Shown: one piece after another, positions 25,921 to 37,100 of the stretch
Numbering within the stretch: position 1 is the stretch's first letter
Layout: every line of letters begins with the position of its first letter
Program-made: the position numbers and the translations under genes
Assembly: GCF_030463565.1 (NCBI RefSeq)
Contig: NC_134643.1
Span: 2,366,001 to 2,430,000 of the forward strand
DNA from: Pelecanus crispus
Taxonomy: Eukaryota > Chordata > Aves > Pelecaniformes > Pelecanidae
Length of the DNA: 64,000 nucleotides
Direction: 5' to 3'
Notes under the pieces: generated by a model
What the model saw: only the letters and a program-made list of their open reading frames with translations
Databases searched by the model: none
Told to the model about the DNA's origin: nothing

Positions 25921-28900
25921 GTCTGTACATCAATGGCAAGATCAGAAATAATACTTAAGCACCAACAGTGCAACCTGGAGAGTACTGAAGTGCCTGTGCT
26001 CATGGAGAGACTGAAGAAATGTGGAAGATCCACACAAGCATCTCTTAACACAGAGGGCAGCTCAGTTCAACCCAGACCTGGGCCCAGCAATAAATGCAAA
26101 GGAAATGTTGGCCCAGCAAGAAATGCAAATACTTAGAGCTCCTGGAAATCCCCAGGGTCTGCGTGGCATCAGCCCCTTCTCAGAGACCTTTCAGCTAAGC
26201 AAAGTCCACAAGAGCACAATGTGGTTGGTGCCCCAAGAGAGCTAAGCTTAGGTCTCATATGGGCCTGACCCACATGGGTCAGAGATGACGGCTAGGGTCT
26301 TCAGATGGTCAGCAAATAGGTTTCCCTTGGGGTTGAACCACAGGGAAGCTTTACCATGAGCCCAGGAGACAAGGGGAAGACTAATTCATGTACAACTGGA
26401 GAGGAGACTAAGTGCCCTGTGCTAGGAGCAAGCACAGCCCTGCTGAGAAACCACACCAGCTTTCCCATTGCCTTCAAACCATTCTCCCAGTTCTCCACCC
26501 CTCATCTCGAGGCAGACAAGGGTCATCCATAATCCATCCAGCCGCACCAGTGCAAAAGCCCACCATAACTGCCTTGTACAAAAGAGGAAATAAATCTCCA
26601 ATTGTTCATTTCAGTCAAAACAGGTATGAGGGAGCTGCCGTACTGCTAGCTGAAGGGTTAAATGTGGTGCTACCCAGAGATAGCTCCTTTCCTAGCTCAT
26701 CTCCCAGCTGCTGGGCTCTGGCCTGTTTAATGAAGATTGATTGCCTTCAGGAGGCCACCTCTGTCTAGACTGCCTATGGCCCCTTTTTATTACCACCACC
26801 CACGCAAGTGAACCCAGGACCCAGGCACAGAAAAATTCCAGGCAATGGAGCAGCAAGAGAATAAATTGAGTTTTCTCAAGGCAAACAGAGCCAGGTCTTC
26901 CCCGGCCCTTTCTCTCGGGCACGGATTCTCTTGGGTCTAATAACAGCTGAGACACCGACACCATTTCGTCAATGGGGGCCCAGAGAACATTTCATTTTTC
27001 TACCCTGACTTGTATTCATGAAGTCTGCAGTAACCTACTGCCTCCAAAGCCTCTTGACTTGAGGTTATGACAGCACTAGGAAACTTGTGTCCTTGCTGCA
27101 GCAGCCTTGCTGAGCTATTACAGCCCCAGACCCACAGCGTGTACACACCAGCCTGCAGAAAGGCTAAACGTGTGCTGGGTGTGCTGCTGAGAGCTCCCTG
27201 GAGTGCAGGACATCTGCTTTACAGCCCCACCACGAGCCAGTGGGATCCCCACAGAGACAAGGAGAACATGAGATTATTGATGACCTGGCCAGCTAAAGTC
27301 CTCTGACCATGCCTATGCTATTGAGTAAGTGGACCAAGGAAATGTCTTCTAGCCCTGAGGCCAACAGATGAAACATAGTTTCTGTCCACAGAGCTAAATT
27401 ATCTTTATACCCCCATCCCCAAATAGGAGTCATATCTACACTCCTGGTCCTTGGTCTATGCTCGCCCCAGACTGGACCTGCGCGTTATTTGGGAGCATGA
27501 CAGTTTGCTTGGGCTAAAGCCATGCCAGGGACTGTGGTAATAGCGGAACAAATTTTCCATCCACTAATCTAGGAGCCCCAATCCTGTGGCACTATATGTC
27601 ATCAATCTCCATAACAGGAGTGAACAAAAGTCACGGGTGGAGCAACAAATAAGGTGGACCTAGACACCATGTCTGTACTCTGAGCACACTCTTAGAGACA
27701 GTAAAAGCAAAGAAGTGGAAGAAAGAGTACTGCATAGCAGAAGATGGCTGAGAACCAGACATGGGTATATTTCATGTGGGAAAAAAAGTTTAGCGTAGTA
27801 GAAGGTTTCTAGAAGGGATGTTGGAGCAACTTCCTAAAACCTTGTTGGAGCCCACGTGAAGTCATGTCAAGTTACTCAGGGAGTGCTGTGGTTTCAAAGG
27901 TCTTTGACCATGAGACTTCTTCTGAATAGACAGGTACGTCCAATTTTCAAAATCCCCCATGTCCCACAGTGCACTGAAACTAAAGCTTGGTGCCACAAGG
28001 TCGGGAAGAACTCTAATTCCCATGATGTGGGAGCCAGAAGCAACACAGGTTGGAGAAACATTAATAATGGACACAACACCTAGATAAAAACATATTAGTG
28101 ATGGTTTTCCTGGCTCTTACTGAAGGAAAAGTGAACTTGGGTCCAAAATGTACAACACACTGAATCAAAACCACTGTGCTGAACAAAGGAAGGCCTGGAA
28201 GGTGGACAGCGATGCTGCAGCTTGCAAAGCTCTTTAATTTAATTTAAATAAATATTAATTTAAATTAATACCTAAAGATATATTCCCTTTCAATTTCCTT
28301 GTCACCAAAGGCTTTTAAAGCAACAAGCTCTACCTGGGGTGAATGCATAGTTTAGATGTTTAATGATAATGATCCTCTGATGCCTCGAGGGTATAGTGAA
28401 TTAGTGCGTTAGTTCTTCATTTCAAGGCATGAGGGGGGCCAAACCCAGTCTTAAATCATAGAAAATATGAAAAGCTTTGCAAGGAGGCAGTGCTGGCACG
28501 GCTTAGTGGGGAGGACAAGCTGAGCTCACCGGAGTGTCGCTTTTCAGGGGCAAGGTGGATCAGGACTGAGCATACAGAGGGAAGCCAGTTAAATGTTAGG
28601 CTCCAAAGGAGAAGAAAACATGCCCATTTTGATACAGATAACTCTGATCCACTTTCTGGAGAAAAGTAAAAACAGTAAAAAAAGAAAAATCCCTTTTTTT
28701 AATTGAAAGAACATTTCTATGAGAACCCATCAATCACCTCTGGAAAGTCATGCTCACTTGCCTAAAGCACCGAGAGACATATCCAATGCGGGGAGACTCT
28801 GAAAAGGGAAAAGCGCTCCAGGTTGAAGTTCTTCCAGCTCATTTAAAGAGATGTCAAGTTTAATGATCTTAAGGAATGAGGAGGAGGAAGGGGGAAAGGG

Positions 28901-30004
28901 CTATTTCCAATTTCCCCCCATCTCCCCCCAAAATATGCCTGGAGTTTTTAGCCTTTACCATTTTTGACAAGTAACAACACACATAGGCAGTTCTAGCACC
29001 AGTACTGCTTGATCAAGGAGTTCTGCTTTGGAAATCACCCAAATAAAACTTGGCAGAGAAAAATAAAAGCAAAGAAAAAGGGGGGAGTTTAAAAAGTGAC
29101 AAAGAAGAGAAAGAAGGCCAGATCCTCAGCAGAGCAGTTTCTTGCCTCTCCTCTTTGTCATGGGAGCCCTGCTGCTTTACAGTAGGGACGGGGTCTGAGC
29201 ATGTCAGAGAAACATTTGTAGGTAAGAAAACCAGTTCATGTACCTCACAGAAAATGAAATGTTTGAGACAGCAGGAATGTCTCCTGCTCCATCCAGAGAA
29301 ACAGTGATCATTTCTGAAATGCTAAGCTGAGAATGTGCAAGGTGCTAAAATGCAATGCATTTAGCAAATAACTGAAATTGCTAGAGAAAATATCTACCGA
29401 GGAGGGAGTGGGAGGAATATTTGAGAGACCTGGAAGTTATGATGGAACACATAATCCCAAGAATGTGACAATTTAAGGAGAGGAGAGAGACTTACCCCTT
29501 CTAACACACCTAAAAATACATCAGTGATTTATTTTAGTTATTTTTAAAGTGACGTGATATCATAAAAGAAATGGAAATTTAAAGCTGACTACCACAAAAG
29601 GCTTCCCAACAGAGAAGCAAAAGACTCCTCCTCTGGCCAAAGCTGTAAAAGTCCAGGGGTTGGGGGCATTTCAAACAAAGCTGGTGAAAGCGGAGTAGCA
29701 CTTCTTGAATTTCTATTGCTGCACATTCCCAAAACAAAGGTGAAGGAGCTGAAATGAAAGTTTTGCAGAGCTGCACAGCAACAAGATGGCTGCTGGCAGA
29801 GCAGGCTGTTTTAGGACATGAGTTGTCTCTCCCAACAGTACTCATTGACACCTGGGTTAGATGAGTTTAGATTTCAGGCATACAAAAAGGACCTACTCCT
29901 TACCATTGCTCTCCCACAAATACACACTTACCATGGAGATACACAATACTGGAGAGGAGAAAAGACAATCCCATGATCTGTTCCCTTCCTTTGCCCCGAC
30001 TGAC

Positions 30005-30080
30005 GTGACCTAGTCTCTGCCTGTGTCTGCAGCTTAACTGTCCCCATTATAAAATGAGATTGATAATAATAATAATCTGT
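30005..30080 (-). repeat. MIR-like SINE fragment
   Basis: TGTCCCCATTATAAAATGAG followed by ATTGATAATAATAATAAT resembles the antisense 3' part of MIR (CCTCATCTGTAAAATGGG-type sequence then ATAATA). It is short and uncertain. Confidence 0.4.
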
Positions 30081-31180
30081 TGAGGAAAAACGCTGTCAGG
30101 CCTGGGACTGTGAATGGAGAGTTCATGTTGGAAAAGCTAGGGCAGGTGAGAAGTCCCCATCTTCAGCTGCATGTTTTCACCACCACAGTCTGAATGCTCC
30201 TAGTTCGTATCAGTGGGGATCCAGCTAAACGTTGCCTACAGTAGGTTAAGCTACAAGGGTCTGCGCTTTGGGAGGTGCTCAGATGAACAGTAATGGTATC
30301 TTGGCCATGGGATAACAATATTTGCTCATGGGTGCTGAAGAGGTGAGGGTGATAACTCCTCTAACAGCAAAAGCCTAACTCTCAGTACTTCAAGTCCTAC
30401 AACTGGTTGCTATCCCACTAAAATCCAGTGTGCTCTTTCCTCTTTTGCCCACACACTATTTCACAGAACAGGCTTGTGATGAAAAACAGTGGAAATATAT
30501 CCAAGAGTTCACCCTCTGCATATTCCTTCCCAAGTTGTCAGAACTGTCATTGGTTCAAAATCTGTTCTTTATCTTGCAGGGAATTCAGTTACAGGGAACA
30601 ATTGCCTGGAAGAGAAAACAAGTCCAGTCTTGTCTGCACAGGCAAATACCAGGGGAGTTCTTCATCTTTTAGTAGGAAAAGCAGCAGGACTGGATTCAGA
30701 CATGAGCAGGGTCACAAATGGAAAGGATAAGAGCCAAGATGAGGTATCTCACCTCAGAACGAACCTTGCAGGTTCTTCAGGGTAATCACTTATAGGTGCC
30801 CGAGTGTCTTTTTTAACTGCTACTTATTGAGTTGTTCAACCCCTCTACAACCAAAGCTTTAAACCTGGCATGTGCCTCCCATGCTGTGGATCTTCAGTGT
30901 GCTCAAAACCTTACAAACCATCAGGAGTCATCTTCTCACGTCTCTCAAGAAAACTGTGGAAATAGAAGACAGTAAAGTCCAGGCCATGTCAGATGCCAGT
31001 TAAAAGGCAGTGCCATCACCATCGCCCAACACTCACCAGTCGGTCACTATACCAGTTTTTTCCATTCTTTGGAAATGCCCTGAACACAGAAACACAAGTC
31101 TGTGTGGACTGGAGAGTCCAACTTGCCTGTTCTGAATCCCTTCTCTGCAATGTCCACCATGAAAAATATCGTTAGCATTG

Positions 31181-31220
31181 TCATAATGACATTGTTATTG
31201 TCATAATGACATTGTTATTG
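31181..31220. repeat. 20-bp perfect tandem duplication
   Basis: TCATAATGACATTGTTATTG is present twice without a mismatch. The preceding bases ATTG are part of the same phase. Confidence 0.95.
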
Positions 31221-31382
31221 GAGATGACACATCACACTACATTTCAGTAGAGACACCATTGCTGGTCGGGAGAGGAGAGGTTTGAATGAACAGTGAAATG
31301 TATAGCTAGACCAAAGATGCTTTCAAACAAAGGAACGTCAAGGTGGAGCTCAGATGTATTAAACTTGTTGATGTCTCCACTT

Positions 31383-31416
31383 GCAGTAATTCTGTTACTG
31401 CAGTAACTCTGTTACT
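31383..31416. repeat. Two tandem hairpin units (17 bp each)
   Basis: GCAGTAATTCTGTTACT is followed by GCAGTAACTCTGTTACT. Each unit can fold as an AGTAA/TTACT stem with a 5-nt loop. Confidence 0.85.
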
Positions 31417-34400
31417 GCCACTGTACCTGTAGCATCTCTATCTGACCACAAATTCAGAGGTGAAGGTGAAGCCAAAGGTGAAATCAAAGGTGGAAATAAT
31501 CAATTATTTGTAAGTTGTAGTTTATGTAGTTAGGAATCAGGCATTTCATTAGCTTGCTCTGTTTGCACCTTTCAAAATCTGCCAGGACTGCAGAACTCAC
31601 CGTCCCAGAGATGCTTAAATTAAACATGCCGCCTTGGCAGATCTACTTCTGAGATAGTCACACAATACGTGTGTGACAGCTCCGCCACCACTGATATCCT
31701 GCGGTTTGAATAGGCATTTGCAGCACAAAAGGTACAAGCAGTTTCGGGCTGAGCCAAAGGTCAGTGACTGCTCTGTGACAGATTCACATCCTCTGTGGAC
31801 CAGGCACGGCAGAAGCCCTGTATCCTCTGTGTTTGTGTTAGAACTACCTGCCTTTTCCTGGCATGTGTCACACACGTATTGATTATGAAAACAGGCAAGA
31901 TTGGTTTGACTGATTTGCTTCCCATGCATTAAGAACACGACTGGTTTACTTCTCAGAAAAAGCCATGCTTTAGAAAACAAGAGAGCAAGAAAGCCTTTCT
32001 GGGAAAGCTCAACTTTGAGAAACAAGATTTTGCCTGTGTCAAAATGTCAAAGTCCCTGGTGTTTTGTCAGATTTTTCCACACCTAACAGGCTCAAAAAAT
32101 GTTTTTCTGAAAATGAAACAAGAGAACTGTTCACGCAGGAGCTTACAGCTCTGTCTGGTTCCCCCCATCGTTGCATTTGCTCCCAAAGCAAGACCAAAAA
32201 TCTACAGTCCTTTGGGGAATCAAGGCCTGACTGTCTGCATATTGGGGCTGGGAAAAGTGTCAAACTACTAAACAAACTTAGCTTCCTAAACTCCCTGTTC
32301 TTGTTTTCTCGCTGGCACATGGAAGATCGCTTACAATGTGGTTCTCCGGCAGAGCTGAAGGAAGGATTTCTGATGCATTCAGTAAGTCAGCCCAAATCCC
32401 TCCACCCAGCATACTAAGAGTCCACAATTTTGCTTTGAACTGCATTGCAGAAGTCAGGAACTCAAAATGCTGCCAGGGCTTATTCAAACCTTGAATTGCT
32501 ACAGATTTGTACTAGAGAAGATACCACCACCACCACCGCCCCCCAGCTTGCTTTTTGGGCAGAAACAGACTCCCCAGTCTTTCCATAGCGTGAAAACACA
32601 TCTTGGTTTATTTCAGCCAGCTCTGAAGAAAGTCAAAAAATAACACTGGAAGAAGCAAGTCGATGTTTGTAGGTAGAAGTAACATTTTTTATTAGAGCAT
32701 CTGCAGTTGGAAAAAACAGATAAGCCCTGGGCAGTAAAGCTTTTGTGCTATAGCTGAGAGCTTATTTAATTTTCCAGCTATATTATTTCAACCTACAAAC
32801 CTCAACTTGTCTGTGTCCTTAGACCATCCTGACTGCAAGAACATGGCCTCAAGAGCATTGCTGTCCATTCACAGCATGCAAGGCAACTCGGCTGCGTTGC
32901 CAAGTGTTAGTATTCACTCCTGGTAGAGAGACAGGGCTGAGAAATCGCTCTTGCTCATCGCATGCTTACGCTGACATCACTGGGTGTCTGCCTTTCGATA
33001 CAGTGAAGGTGAACTGATTTTTTAAATTACTTTTGACACGGTAATTTTTTAATATTAAGAAATTTTATTTTTTCTATTTTCCGACATTATTTTGTCATTC
33101 ATTTCGGTATCATGAAATTGATGTGACCTGAATTTTGAATGGATTTAATTTTTATTTTAATGGGAGTGAATTACACTGTTAGATCTGTGATGGGGACCAC
33201 TTCTGAAGAATACACCAGCCTGCAAACAAGGAGCTCGGCATGTTGGTTCAGCATTGCAGCTGGGATGAACCAATCTCACTCCACGCAAAGGAAAAAAGGC
33301 AAGTCCAGCAACTACGACTCTAGCTTCGTATTGAGGTGACCTGGAAGCTCTCACAGTGATACGAGCCCCCATCCCCTAAGAATTGGACGCTGAACTCAAC
33401 AGACTGAGAACTTTCCTAAGCCAGGCAATTCGTCCCAAAACCTACCTCGTAGTTGCAACATTAGAAAGCATGTTAAGTATTCACTAGCCCAGACAAGACT
33501 GCCCTCCCAGAGGTGCCAGGCTACAATGAACAGCTCGAAATGCTTTATGAGCTGACATTTTGGTTTTACTGTTACACTGGAGCAGTTCAAAAGAAGCAAT
33601 TTGTTCTGTGGCTTAATGCATTTAGGAACCAAGGTGCGGCACATTTATTGTGGCAGAAAAACAACCTCAGGCCCCCCTCCCTTTGAGGCACAAAGAAAGC
33701 GAATGAAAGGCGAAGAAGCGAGCACCCAAGGTAGCAAAAGCTTATTAGTGAAGGGAACAGAAAAAATCGATCATTCTGACCTGTGCAGCAGCTGAGGATG
33801 TGGAAGCAGGAAACCCTGGAGACGTTACAAAGTGCCAGCAAGCCTAAGCAATCGTCTGTTTTTGTTGCTAATGAGACATGGTGCTTTTTAATAATATATA
33901 AACCATTTAAAAAGACTTGATGGGAAAACCAAGGAAGTCAGTCAAAGTGTTTGTACCTAGAGTGAGGTCAGAAAACACTGAAATGTTTTGTGAAATGGTG
34001 GAGCAATTAACTTCTGCCAACTACAGAGCAAGAGCTCAGCAAAACTGCTGGAGTTTCCAGGGGGTCTCCCAGATGTTGGGACCCCAAAAGCATTTTTTTC
34101 TGGCTGACCATCCTTCTAGAGGGTACATCCCAAGCCAAAACTCCTGGAAACATCACAAGGGAGGCCTCAGACTCCTTGGGTCTGTGACGCTTTTACCAAG
34201 AAACTGCGGGGTTTCAATCCGCAGGCAAAGCCCACAAGGTGCCCAAGGATTCCTGGGTGCCATTGCTATGGTTTCCAGATTTTCAGCCACAGCTCATGTA
34301 AGCCCCGAGGACACATGCTCCAACCACCCTGGGTTTCCAGCCCCTAAGTAAGGAGCCTGGAGCCCTGGGGTCTCCAGCTTGGAGTCAAAGAGCCTAGAAA

Positions 34401-34596
34401 CTTGAGCAAAAGCAAAGGGCAATCCTGGCAGTTTTGCCCCTGTCATGAGCTGCTTTTAGCAGTAGAGAAGCTGCCAAGGCTGTCACATTACCTGAAGAGC
34501 TGGAAATGATAAAAAGAAGTGCTTCATTTTTGGACTGACCGTAGTTCTTTGCAATGTGTTTCATGGGATTTCACATTTGTATTTAAAGGAGAACCG

Positions 34597-34616
34597 CCCC
34601 CCCCCCCAAAAAAAAA
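34597..34616. repeat. C11-A9 homopolymer junction
   Basis: Eleven C bases are followed directly by nine A bases. Length may be affected by sequencing error. Confidence 0.85.
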
Positions 34617-35204
34617 GGATTTGGGTCTGATTCAGATCAAAACTTTATTAAAAACAAAATGAAACATCTACAGCATGAAAAACCCACTTTTTGATAAATA
34701 TTGCTTCTATTGATCACAGAGGGCTTTGACAGATGCTTGGCAGGGCTCTCCACACAACTTGAGAAAAGAAGATGCTTCACCCCTGACTGATACACAGCTA
34801 CATTAATAGCAGAAAACATGCATTGCTCCAACTGCAAGAATGCAAAAACACACTCTAGGACAGAGGGATAAGGGGTAACAGCACAACAACACAATCTAAC
34901 AGGGACAAAATAAATCTGAAGGTGCCATAGACACTTTAAGCCCTACGGAAATTCCACTCCAGGCTGGAGAATCCATGTCAGGGCTGGATCCTTGAAGTGG
35001 TTGTGCTGTTTTAATTCATGTTTTTACCATGACTGACATGACACTGTCTTCCTCCTGACAAGAGAAGCCAAAGTACCCAGTCATGCAGGCAAATTAATAA
35101 ATACATCATTGCAGTTGGTGTAGGCATGGCACCTCTGGATGCAGTTTGTCCCCGCACCGATGACCCCCTCACCCAAACCCTCTGTCTCCAGCACCGCAGT
35201 GCTC

Positions 35205-36240
35205 TTCTCTCCCAAGTAGTTAGTGATAGGACGAGAGGAAATGGCCTCAAGTTGCATCAGGGGAGGTTTAGATTGGATATTAGGAAAAATTTATTCATGG
35301 AAAGAGTGGTCAAGCATTGGAACAGGCTGCCCAAAGAGGTGGCAGAGTCACCATCCCTGGAGGGGTTCAAAAAACGGGCAGACGTGGCACTCTGGGACAT
35401 GGAGGTGATTGTGCCCCGGCACTCGGCGCTGGTGAGGCCGCACCTGGGATACTGTGTCCAGTTTTGGGCACCTCACTACAAGAAAGACATTGAGGTGCTG
35501 GAGCGTGTTCAGAGAAGGGCAACGGAGCTGGGGAAGGGTCTGGAGCACAGGGCTGGTGGGGAGCGGCTGAGGGAGCTGGGGGTGTTCAGCCTGGAGAAGA
35601 GGAGGCTGAGGGGAGACCTTATCACTCTCTACAACTACCTGAAAGGAGGGTGTAGTGAGGTGGGTGTTGGTCTCTTCTCCCACGTAGTTAGCGATAGGAC
35701 GAGAGGAAATGGGCTCAAGCTGCGCCAGGGGAGGTTTAGGTTGGAAATTAGGAAAAATTTCTTCACAGAAAGGGTGCTCAAGAATTGGAACACGCTGCCC
35801 AGAGAGCTGGTGGAGTCCCCATCCCTGGAAGTATTTAAAAAATGGGTAGATGTGGCACTTTGGGACATGGTTTAGTCTAGTCTACCCTTGATTGGTTTAG
35901 AGTAGACTTGGTAGTGTGGGTTACTGGTTGGACTGGATGATCTTAAAGGTCTTTTCCAACCTAAACGATTCTATGATTCTATGATTCTATGATTCTATGG
36001 TTTAGTGGGCATGGTGGTGTTGCGTTGACGGTTGGGCTGATGATCTTAGAGGTCCTTTCCAACTTTAATGATTCCTAGTTTTACTTTAATTAAAAAATAA
36101 TCCAGCCACCAAGCCAGGAAACATGAAATTAATTACCCTCAGTTGGTTTAGTGGTGGCCTTGGCAGTGTTAGGTTAATGGCTGGACTGGATGATCTTAAA
36201 GGTCTTTTCCAACCTAAATGATTCTGTGATTCTATGATTC
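35205..36240 (+). mobile_element. CR1 with double 3' tail, interrupted by a second CR1 (copy 2 of 4)
   Basis: The outer element starts near 35205 (CCCAAGTAGTTAGTGATAGG), encodes [17 protein letters not shown], and stops at GGGACATGG (35402). It resumes at about 36000 (TTTAGTGGGCATGGTGG), then continues with tail 1, the conserved spacer (36068-36137) and tail 2 to 36240. The two other + copies in the window read uninterrupted through this point, so the 35403-35999 block is an insertion. The outer copy is 5'-truncated. Confidence 0.88.
35403..35999 (+). mobile_element. Nested CR1 LINE inside another CR1
   Basis: This begins AGGTGATTGTGCCCCGGC and encodes the CR1 ORF2 C-terminus in one open frame ([16 protein letters not shown] near 35420, then [18 protein letters not shown] and [18 protein letters not shown]). 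It ends in a tail with four ATTCTATG-like repeats (35967-35998). Its frame happens to continue from the outer CR1, giving a 249-codon fused open frame (35126-35875). That frame is a retroelement remnant and not a host gene. Confidence 0.9.
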
Positions 36241-36766
36241 TTCCACCTTGGTGTGTGCAGGGTTCTGGCCAGAAATACCACCTCACCCATCGCTCCGGAC
36301 AGGTTATTTTCTCCTCCATCTCCCCCTGTGAAGCCATGGGCGGCTGCTGGTGCTGCCGGACCCATGGTCCCCAACCCGCCCCGATACCACCATTCGTGCG
36401 CCTGTTCCTCCCTTCTCCCCAGACCCTCCTTGTAGCCCTCACTCCTTCCAAGCACACAATTGCCTTTCACACCCAGTTTTGCCACCTCAGCACCCCGTCT
36501 TTCCGACACCAATTGCGCTGACACCGACACGGCCGCAGCAGGGCTTGCCTGTGGCCCCAGGAGCACGGCAGGCCCCCCCAGGAGGCTCCCCCACAGGCCT
36601 CAGGCAAGCTCGATTTCACATAATTTCATTCTCTAAACCCAAACCGCCAATTAGCGGCTGTTGCTCAGCAGGGCAGCAGCGTTTCGGCCGCCATCCCCCC
36701 GCCTTCTCCTCACGCCACCTCAGCGCCGGGCCCCGCGCCGCCATTCCCGCCCGCCCCCATGGCGGA

Positions 36767-36785
36767 ACTACAACCCCCAGCATGC
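36767..36785 (+). promoter_or_regulatory. ZNF143/SBS-like promoter motif, forward
   Basis: ACTACAACCCCCAGCATGC closely matches the vertebrate promoter motif ACTACAATTCCCAGCATGC bound by ZNF143 (Staf). It lies about 240 bp before the start codon inside the CpG island. Confidence 0.8.
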
Positions 36786-36837
36786 CCCGCGGGGCGGCAC
36801 CGCCTCAGGGAGGCGGCGGGGAGGCGGCGCGGGGGCC

Positions 36838-36855
36838 GCCGGGAGTTGTAGTCCC
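36838..36855 (-). promoter_or_regulatory. ZNF143/SBS-like promoter motif, reverse
   Basis: On the minus strand this reads GGGACTACAACTCCCGG, a second match to the ACTACAAYTCCC core. It faces the forward copy about 60 bp away. Paired inverted sites of this type are often seen in bidirectional promoters, but I see no gene on the other side. Confidence 0.7.
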
Positions 36856-37023
36856 GGCCCTAGGCCCGCGGCCGTGTCGGTGAACGGGCGGCGGGCGGGG
36901 AGCGAACTACCGGCGGCCGGGAGGAAGCGGGGGTGGCGGGGCCGGGGCCCGGAGCGGGGCCGCGGCCCGGGAGCGGGATGCGGTGGCAGCCCGGGACGCC
37001 TCCTCGCTGCTTGGGAGGGCACC

Positions 37024-37100
37024 ATGCACCCGGCCGTGGCTGTGGGGCTGGTGTTCGGCGGCTGCTGCAGCAACGTGGTGTTCCTGGAGCTGCTGGCCAG
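37024..37100 (+). CDS. SLC35B4: SLC35B4 coding exon 1
   Basis: This exon encodes residues 1-25 plus two bases of codon 26. It starts [13 protein letters not shown] and covers the first membrane segment. The context before the ATG is GGGCACC, with A at -3, which favours this start. The donor is CCAG/GTGCGG. It lies inside the CpG island, and intron 1 (5.36 kb) follows, the longest intron of the gene. Confidence 0.95.

Larger units (their letters stand above)
25921..35204. other. Intergenic stretch, no gene recognised
   Basis: It contains a MIR-like piece near 30010, short tandem repeats at 31181-31490, AT-rich blocks at 28235-28280 and 33010-33130, and C11-A9 at 34597. No exon with recognisable protein similarity was found. 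Confidence 0.6.

Noticed and set aside
35126-35875. 249-codon open frame as a possible host gene
   Set aside because: Both halves are CR1 ORF2 C-terminal sequence from two nested elements.
35967-35998. CRISPR-like or independent satellite repeat
   Set aside because: ATTCTATG repeats are the normal 3' end of CR1 elements and have no spacers. The organism is a vertebrate.
1-36600. AKR1B-type gene upstream, as in mammals
   Set aside because: No aldo-keto reductase motif was seen in any frame. The neighbour presumably lies outside the window.
36661-37023. Open frame continuous with and upstream of the SLC35B4 ATG (121 extra codons)
   Set aside because: It is GC-rich Arg/Pro/Gly sequence from a CpG island with promoter motifs inside. 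The family protein begins at the 37024 ATG.
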